A DNA stretch of 64,000 nucleotides. Source: Rhineura floridana. Its lineage: Eukaryota > Chordata > Lepidosauria > Squamata > Rhineuridae. Each line of letters opens with the position of its first letter. Position 1 is the stretch's first letter. Position numbers and translations under genes: made by a program. The DNA lies in assembly GCF_030035675.1 (NCBI RefSeq), contig NC_084481.1:45639092-45703091 (forward strand), read 5' to 3'. Shown piece after piece: positions 58,201 through 64,000 of this stretch. The notes under the pieces are model-generated. The model did not search any database. It was not told the DNA's origin and worked only from the letters and a program-made list of their open reading frames with translations.

Positions 58201-61200
58201 CATTTTCTAGCACTTGGTGTAATTAACTAAAGAGAAGCACATCCAAAAGGACAAATGTCCACCAAGAGACATACAAGCAAAATCTACTGCAGTCTGTTTT
58301 GCCAATGTGAACAAACTTCTTTAGGGCAGTCTTCCCCAACCCGGAACCTTCCATATGTTGATTGACTACAACTCCTATCATCTGAAGGGAGTTATAGTCC
58401 AACAACATATGGAGGGTACTAGAGTTAGGGAAGTCTGTCACAGAGGAAAGAGGTAAGAGCAAGAAAGCAGGATGTGATTTGGATCTAGACCTAACTCAAT
58501 TGAAGGGGTGGCCTTCCAAATGTTGCTTGACTCCCATCAGCCCCAGCCAGCATGGCCAATAGTCAGGGATGATAGGAGTTGTAGTCCAGCTACATCTAGA
58601 AGGTCCCCAGTTGCCCATATCTGCCCTCTTCAGTCATGAGGCTGACTATAACTTTGGGCCAGTCAGTCACCTTCTTTCATGCTAACCTATTCCACAGAGT
58701 TGTTGTAAGGATCAAATGAGGGAGCAGCAGGGAGAGAAAGAGATCACATACTGTGGCCCAATAACATATAGGAGCTCGATGTATCAGAATCCTAGTAGAA
58801 TTCATCTACCTGTGTTTAGCAGGCCACCAACTCTACTTCAAAGTTATAAGCCCAGAGTGTTGCCACCTCAAATATACTCGGTATGAAGCTTGCTGGGTGA
58901 CAGTGGGCCAGTCACAGTCTCTCAGTCTAACCTACCTCACAGGGTTGTTATGACAACAAATGGAGAGAGAGGAGAACCATGTACGCCAGCTTGAGTTCCT
59001 TGGAGGAAAGGTGGGATATAAATGTAGGAATAATAAATAAATAAAATAACTTGCCTGAAAAGTACAATAAGATCTGTGTCATTGTACTTTTGGCCTGGAG
59101 TTTCAACAAACTGCTTGGCAGATTCAACACTATCAAATACTGCAAATACTGATCCCTGCATGAAGAAAGGTAGTACTTTAATTAGATGTGAAATGTTCTT
59201 GGAGGAAATAATAATAATTAATTTCTTCGTCGCCTATCTGGCCAATGGCCACTCTAGGCGACTTACAAATAGTTAAAATACAATTGATAAAATACAATAA
59301 TACAATATAAAACAACACATCTACAGCAACAATCAATCAATATTTGGCAGGGTGTTTTTTTAAGTAGTTACCTTAAAGGTTTTCTGAAGTGTTTTCCTCA
59401 TCTGAATATTTTCAACTTTGCCTTTACAATCTAGCCATTCTTTGATATCATCAAGGGTTGCATCTAGTGGGAAACCTTTCTGAAAGATTAGGATTTAGGC
59501 AGTTATTTCATATTCAGTTGTTTTTTGCACACACACACAATATACCAATATTTGGGGACATTTAGGGCATTTATAGTGATATAGTCCCACCACAAATATT
59601 GAGCTGACTTGTGAACAATGCATGGAAGCTGGAGGGACAGATAGAACTTCTAGTAGTAAAGAAAGATATTTAAGAGCCCTGCACAGCTCCTCATGGCTGG
59701 CAAAAATTGAATGTCAAGCAGAATTAACAAATATAACAAATGTGCACATTGTCAGGCTATATAATACAGATTTATTAAAAATACACATAATAGTGTATGA
59801 CATGAGATGACTTTTTAATCTATGATCTTGAGAAACCTGGAGTTCCTTGAAAATGTTTTAGGTTCTTTGTTGAAAGACAGCTAGTCCACTATCACCAGTC
59901 TTGTCCTATGAGGTGCTGACCCCAAATATGCTCCCCAGAATCCTTTGTAACATGTAGCAGATCCTTGACAGCGGCAAACAACGTTTAATGTGGAATAAAG
60001 GTCCATGAAGATAAGAAGTTTAAAATCCATCGCATTAAAATATATATCATTTCCACTTACAATATACACAGATCTGCTTTTAACTGCATTCTTATATTGT
60101 TCAGTTACTTCAGGCAAAGGTTTGTTTGGAGACCTTCGGATTTTAGTTTTGTCTTCACTAACTTCCATAAGTTCAGTCTTTGATTTTTTTAATGCCCCCA
60201 CTATTGCATCAAAGTCTTTTGTAAGGCGATTTAACCTGTGAAGGAAAGGAGGGTGATAAAGAGAGACAGCATTAAGACTACACAAACTCATGAAACTGAA
60301 ACCATGACCCTCTGTTATACATACTGGCTTGGATCCCAACTTAATGAAGTTCATGGAAGTAATGTTTTCAGTCTTCTCCTCACTCTGTAGCCACCTACAC
60401 CCCATAAACCCTCTTCACAATGTTGGGAAGCACTCCTGAACAATGTGGGATGGAGCAAAGGGAGGCTTATGAGAAAGGAAGGAATCAAGACTGAAAAAGC
60501 CCCCGTTTCCCCTCCTATAAAATTATGAGCCACCAATCTGAGCACACACCCACAGATCTACCTGTTGAATTTGATTATTGTTTCTAAAGTCACCCAGCCA
60601 TCATCCAGCTTGATCTTCTCCTGGAGAAACTTGTCTCGTGGTAAGTTGTGATCACCGAAATAGTACTATGAAGTACAAAAAGTAACAAATATTAGAGCCA
60701 AGGCAAGGCCAATCTACTGGTTCACGTATCATCAAGTAGCCAGTTTTCATCCACAAAAGCGTTTCTTAGAGCTTCATTGGAATTTATTATACATGTATCT
60801 GAGTACAAGGTGAAAAAATACTCAGTTTTCTGCTCAATGTTTTTAAAGGCCATAAAGCAGTTCTCTTAGTAGTTTTATGTTACAAGGCATTTGGTAGAAA
60901 CTGAGGCTTAATAAATGGGTAGTGAGCATGAAAAACATGGATGAGGCTACGTTATCAAGTCCAACTAAAAAAACAACTGTGACACTGGATTGTATCCAGT
61001 AATTTCAAATCGTTATGACACGATCTCCTTGATTACATCCCATCTCATGCTTCATCAGAACAAATGGAGCATTTCTCACAGATTGCAGCTGTAGACCCCT
61101 GCATAGCCTCTCGTTCGACTGCTCAAAACCATGTTAATCTTTGTCTTTGTGAAGTCCAGTTCATCTTCAACACTATAGTAGCACAGCTGTACAGATGGGA

Positions 61201-61694
61201 GCTGTAGCCCAAAACATCTCAAGAGCACCAGGCTGGGGAAGGCTGTCATAGCCTTATAGCAATCAAACAGAAGCTGGGTTTGCACGATATGGGGAAATCC
61301 TCATTTTAAGTACTCAGAAAAGATAGCTGTACCAAGTTTATAATAGGCATTTTAGATTGAAAATGGACATGGAATGCCTTCAAGTTGATTCCGACTTACG
61401 GCAACCCTAGGAATAGGGTTTTCATGGTAAGCGGTATTCAGAGATGGTTTTACCATTGCCTTCCTCTGAGGCTGAGAGGCAGTGACTAGCCCAAGGTCAC
61501 CCAGTGAGCTTCATGGCTGTGTAGGGATTCGAACACTGGTCTCCCAGGTCATAGTCCAACACTCTAACCGCTACGCCACACTGACTCTCACATTTTAGAT
61601 TAATGCTATGCATTCTCAATTTTCATACCTCAATTTGCTGACAGATCTTCCTTTCCAAGTCAGACATATTTTCACTATCTCCATTTTCAGCCAT
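52150..61694 (-). CDS. SSB: SSB, La ribonucleoprotein (complete coding sequence, 11 coding exons)
   Basis: La binds the 3' UUU-OH end of new RNA polymerase III transcripts, protects them and aids folding of pre-tRNAs, mainly in the nucleus. Eleven exons join to exactly 408 residues, the human length. The La motif (about residues 7-99) keeps the oligo-U contacts Q20, Y23, Y24, D33 and F35 ([17 protein letters not shown]). RRM1 spans about 111-187 ([20 protein letters not shown] and GSVFAVFD), and RRM2 about 227-334 ([14 protein letters not shown] and [16 protein letters not shown]). The C-terminal tail has Gly/Lys repeats ([11 protein letters not shown]), an acidic run and a basic SPKKRP signal. 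One intron is GC-AG. A 9-nt untranslated leader before the ATG is cut by an acceptor, so a non-coding first exon lies upstream. Convergent with METTL5. Confidence 0.96.
52581..52586 (+). terminator. Candidate METTL5 poly(A) signal
   Basis: This is the first AATAAA downstream of the METTL5 stop, 470 nt on. A variant GATAAA lies closer, at about 52122. If the distal site is used, the METTL5 3' UTR runs antisense across the whole last coding exon of SSB. Confidence 0.4.
52900..53028 (-). CDS. SSB: SSB exon, basic and acidic C-terminal tail
   Basis: 129 nt, acceptor GCCTGACAG, donor ACAG/GTGAGC. It encodes [40 protein letters not shown] and IT: lysine/glycine repeats followed by an acidic stretch, as in other La proteins. 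Confidence 0.94.
53098..53265 (-). mobile_element. tRNA-derived SINE (truncated head)
   Basis: GGAAAGCTGCCTTATACCAA and GTACCTGGAGACACTGGAGC place it in the same family as 7187-7665, reversed. In an SSB intron. Confidence 0.7.
53798..53984 (-). CDS. SSB: SSB exon, RRM2 second half
   Basis: 187 nt, acceptor CGTGATAG, donor AAAAG/GTGATT. It encodes [40 protein letters not shown] and [20 protein letters not shown]. The last part is the helix packed on RRM2. Confidence 0.95.
54980..55120 (-). CDS. SSB: SSB exon, RRM2 first half
   Basis: 141 nt, acceptor AATAAAAG, donor GAG/GTCAGA. It encodes [40 protein letters not shown] and FVRGAKE. Confidence 0.95.
55330..56125 (+). mobile_element. L2-clade LINE, 3' end
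   Basis: The plus strand encodes [40 protein letters not shown] and [20 protein letters not shown], the end of L2 ORF2, with one frame change near 55640-55710. The tail TGTAAACCGCCCAGAGAGCT and AATAAAATAAAT follows. It lies in an SSB intron, with its sense strand opposite to SSB transcription. Confidence 0.82.
56130..57638. other. SSB intron, middle part
   Basis: No gene seen. The 161- and 116-codon minus-strand frames at 56053-56538 and 56683-57033 show no known domain; the first partly overlaps the LINE tail. A G homopolymer lies at about 56639-56650. Confidence 0.55.
57639..57681 (-). CDS. SSB: SSB exon, linker (43 nt)
   Basis: 43 nt, acceptor TTGTAACAG, donor ATG/GTACAT. It encodes [15 protein letters not shown], matching the human QEAKQKLEEDAEM segment. 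The exon is short but in phase on both sides. Confidence 0.9.
57771..57842 (-). CDS. SSB: SSB exon, RRM1 end and basic linker
   Basis: 72 nt, acceptor CCGTGCAG, donor ACA/GTAAGC. It encodes [20 protein letters not shown] and AKAK. This is a strongly charged helix between the two RRMs. Confidence 0.93.
58327..58437. mobile_element. Old foldback hAT MITE
   Basis: CAGTCTTCCCCAACCC at the left and TTAGGGAAGTCTG at the right, with arms ACTACAACTCCTATCA and TCCAACAACATATGGAGG. A degraded relative of the perfect copy at 18234-18344. A second relative follows at about 58508-58615. Confidence 0.7.
58840..59050 (+). mobile_element. tRNA-derived SINE, head degraded
   Basis: TGAAGCTTGCTGGGTGACAG and GGAAAGGTGGGATATAAATG match the SINE at 43991-44215. 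It runs to 4 bp from the GC donor of the SSB exon at 59055, so the tail lies at the start of that intron. A partial sister copy is at about 58630-58740. Confidence 0.72.
59055..59155 (-). CDS. SSB: SSB exon, RRM1 RNP1 (GC donor)
   Basis: 101 nt, acceptor CTTCATGCAG. It encodes [20 protein letters not shown] and [13 protein letters not shown]. The donor is TTTTCAG/GCAAGT, a GC-AG intron with an otherwise strong match to U1. No in-frame GT gives the conserved junction. Confidence 0.93.
59190..59330 (-). mobile_element. LINE 3' tail fragment
   Basis: TCGTCGCCTATCTGGCCAAT and CTCTAGGCGACTTACAAATA are the reverse complement of a LINE 3' UTR, followed by an AATACAAT-rich stretch. In an SSB intron. 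Confidence 0.6.
59372..59479 (-). CDS. SSB: SSB exon, RRM1
   Basis: 108 nt, acceptor AATCTTTCAG, donor AAG/GTAACT. It encodes [20 protein letters not shown] and [16 protein letters not shown]. Confidence 0.95.
60061..60235 (-). CDS. SSB: SSB exon, end of La motif and start of RRM1
   Basis: 175 nt, acceptor CCTTCACAG, donor ATT/GTAAGT. It encodes [58 protein letters not shown]. It aligns codon for codon with human. Confidence 0.96.
60562..60665 (-). CDS. SSB: SSB exon, core of La motif
   Basis: 104 nt, acceptor ACTTCATAG, donor ACAG/GTAGAT. It encodes [20 protein letters not shown] and then [14 protein letters not shown]. It holds Y23, Y24, D33 and F35 of the oligo-U pocket. Confidence 0.96.
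61359..61590 (-). mobile_element. tRNA-derived SINE with 11 bp target duplication
   Basis: The reverse complement starts GTGAGAGTCAGTGTGGCGTA with B box GTGTTCGAATCCC, and ends CCATGAAAACCCTATTCC and CAACTTGAAGGC. The direct repeat CATTTTAGATT lies at 61348-61358 and 61591-61601. Complete or nearly so. Confidence 0.85.
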
Positions 61695-61703
61695 TTTCAC
61701 CAC
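61629..61703 (-). CDS. SSB: SSB exon with start codon
   Basis: Acceptor GGTTACAG, 9 nt of 5' UTR, ATG at 61694-61692, donor GAG/GTATGA. It encodes [20 protein letters not shown] and IE (66 coding nt, phase 0). The start matches human MAENGDNEK. Confidence 0.95.
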
Positions 61704-64000
61704 CTGTAACCAGAGCAACATTTAAAACTACTGTTCATTTAAATTATTAAACTCCATTTTTCCAGCAAACACCTCTGCTGTATTATTGAATATTACTCTT
61801 TAAAAAATATATAAATTTTTAAGTCTAAAGAAATGTTCACCTCACCCTTCTAATGCATTCATAACTCTCAGGGCAGCTTACAACAATGAAAAATAACCCC
61901 ATAAATGAAATAAAAGCATATTCCAGATTCCACCTGTCTCCTGACCAGAAAGCACCCCCACCTTGCCTTTATTAAGCTTATGTTTATTAGCCCTTATGCA
62001 GCCCATCACCACCTGGCACATTCAGACGATCAACAACTTCCCTGGAATGCAATGAAAAGGAGAAATAGAACTACCTATTATCTGCATACTGATGACAACA
62101 CATTCCCAAATCATTGGACAGTCTCTCCCAACAGCACCATGTAGATATTAAAGAGCACTGAAAACAGAACTAATTCCTGACACCATCTCCCTCACTTTTG
62201 ATTCCAAGATCCTACCCAGAATCCACTTCTCAAGCATCTGGCCAGGAATATAGCTACAGGTGGGTCCTGCTTATATGGCAGGTTCCGTTCCGGACTGCCG
62301 CCGAAAAGCGGAAACTGCCAAAAAGCAGAACCCATTGAAAATAATGGTGCGCATTACGCGAAAATGGCATGCAACGAAAAAATGCTGTAAAAGCGGAACA
62401 AGCGCCTTAAAGCAAGGACTTTCCGGAATTGAAAGCTGCTGCATTAGCGTAATGCCGAAAGGCGAAACGCCGTAAAGCGGGGCCCGCCTGTACTTCTATT
62501 TCCCTGCACCAGGCATGGGGAACTTGTGGCCTTCCAGATGTTGGTGGTCTATTAGCTCTCATCATCCCGGACCAAGGGCACGATGACTGAGGCTGATAAC
62601 GAGTGGAGTCTAACATCATCTGGAGGGCCACAGGTTCCTCAACCCTGTTCTAAATAAGCCCTATGGCATTTTTCTGGAGGTCTGACAGGATTGTTTACAA
62701 CACTCCCCTTTTAGCAACAGTGGGCATGGCTTGTTAATCTGCACCTCCAACGCCCAAAGAATCACTGGATCCTGCAAATTCCTGGTCAACCACGACAGAC
62801 TCAGTTGAATGACAGCAGTGGGAAAAAGCGTGTGCTCTATACAAGCTTCTAAGTTATTTTTATTTATTTAGACTGTTTCTATACCACTTAGTCCATAAAA
62901 ATATTTCTAAGCAGTGGGACAGAAAATGAAAAACAACAAATGTTACAAACCTGTACAATGAAACCACAAATACAAATTACTAGTAAAGATATACAGAGAG
63001 CAATTCCTTCTCCTTCTGACACATCTCCCCAGTCAGTACCTGTCGGTCTCCTGGCTCTCAATTAGGGCCCAAGCAAACTAGCACCTGCTGACATCACTCT
63101 AGACTCCCCCTCTAGGCTTGCTTTTATGGGCAGCCACCAGGGTGGATGGAGCTTCCCCAGGCTGCCCACAGCTGCATCCCATTCAGCAATCTGTCAGCTG
63201 TGCTGCCCACAGCCAGTGGGTTGGTTTGTAGAGTTTCCTAGGGGCTCAAAGAATGGCAAATGGGCCACCCTTCCACTTATAGTTCTTTCTTCAGCCTCTA
63301 CACACCTATACAAGAGGACCCAGCTGCTTTTACATTGGACACCGCCTTGGGTGCAGTACATAAATGCAACTATGTACTGCAAAATAAATTGCATTTATGT
63401 ACTGCAAAGGCAGTACATAAACGCTATTCATAAAAACCTTTGCTGCCTTTGTGAGAGACCTTGGCACTTGGGCTGCTAAGGGAGGAGAAAAGGTTTGTTG
63501 GTTGATGAGAAGGTCTCATTAGCTGATAAAGGAAGCCTCGTTTGACGACTCAGCAGCCAGTGAAGCCCTAACCTGTGAAGCAATGGTGCTCGTTTATGGG
63601 ACAAAAGTTGAAATGGAAAGCGCATACAAGACAAGTGAGAGATAGTGAAAAACTTGTATAAGAACATCAACTGCGCTTTCCCCTAGAATACTGGAAAAAA
63701 TTGATCCCACCTCGGATCAGCATAAAAAGTTCAAGATCAGGAACTCAGTTTCCCCTCTCTTCCCAGGGGGCTGACAAAGAAGAAAGAACCACTGGATCCA
63801 GGTAGCTATGAATTACGTACTGATTTTAAATGCTTCATAACTCAGAAGATGTGATAAAACTTTGAATAGCTTATAATTAAACTCTTAAGCAGCTAGGCTA
63901 GGAGGTATCTAGGACAGAGAATGATATTCAAAAGAGTTTGGGGCTTTATTTTCTTGATTTATTTGTTCATTTTTTATCGTTATGGCTATACTGTTTTATT
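61704..64000. other. Probable first intron of SSB
   Basis: The SSB ATG exon begins at an acceptor, so an upstream non-coding exon is required. No CpG-rich promoter is visible to 64000, so it should lie to the right. The stretch holds an unclassified repeat (about 61855-62250), a Tigger-like element (62257-62490), a hAT-type fragment (62512-62645), a LINE tail (62860-62930), and a local duplication of TTTATGTACTGCAAA near 63355-63425. Confidence 0.55.
62257..62490. mobile_element. Tigger-like non-autonomous element
   Basis: 234 bp, ends CAGGTGGGTCC and GGGCCCGCCTG, TA on both sides (62255-62256 and 62491-62492). The interior AAAAGCGGAA and GGAACAAGCGC is shared with 10341-10558. Confidence 0.75.

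Noticed and set aside
58327-58437. Target duplication for the old foldback element
   Set aside because: The flanks CTTTAGGG and TCACAGAG do not match, so the element was called from its arms only.
62080-62115. Possible YADD-like box (CTGCATACTGATGACAACA) suggesting another reverse transcriptase
   Set aside because: No other RT motif lies in frame on either side, and the segment matches a non-coding type of dispersed repeat.

Overview
The window is vertebrate nuclear DNA, most likely from a squamate reptile (lizard or snake). The host genes are split into many short exons, and the introns are full of CR1, L2, L1-type and I/Vingi-like LINEs, tRNA-derived SINEs, hAT foldback elements and Tigger-like elements, a mix typical of squamates. 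The species cannot be named from the sequence alone. There are no prokaryotic features.

Three host genes are present, in the same neighbourhood order as in human 2q31 (UBR3, METTL5, SSB). UBR3 (E3 ubiquitin ligase) runs on the minus strand. Its first nine coding exons lie between 40133 and 8098, and the rest of the gene is beyond the left edge. A CpG-rich promoter surrounds exon 1 at about 39.7-40.4 kb. METTL5 (18S rRNA N6-adenosine methyltransferase) is complete on the plus strand in seven coding exons, 43743-52110. SSB (La protein, binds 3' oligo-U of RNA) has its whole coding sequence on the minus strand in eleven exons, 61694-52150. UBR3 and METTL5 are divergent. METTL5 and SSB converge with only 39 bp between their stop codons, so their 3' UTRs almost certainly overlap.

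Region by region: 1-8.1 kb is UBR3 intron 9 with a 2.8 kb LINE whose 5' part is inverted (twin-priming structure, perfect 15 bp target duplication). 8.1-28.5 kb holds UBR3 exons 9 to 2. The large intron 6 (11.75-20.77 kb) contains an 895 bp hAT element, a Vingi-like LINE carrying a nested ORF1-only (HAL1-like) L1 element, and a 111 bp perfect foldback hAT element. Intron 2 contains a 435 bp inverted repeat with a 14 bp target duplication and hammerhead-ribozyme-like motifs on both arms, which I read as a Penelope-like fragment. 28.5-39.7 kb is UBR3 intron 1 with CR1 and SINE copies. 40.4-43.7 kb is intergenic. 43.7-61.7 kb holds METTL5 and SSB with SINE, hAT, Tigger-like and L2 copies. 61.7-64 kb is probably the first intron of SSB.

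Exon boundaries were set by hand from GT-AG (once GC-AG) signals, reading-frame continuity and recalled human protein sequences. No alignment was run.
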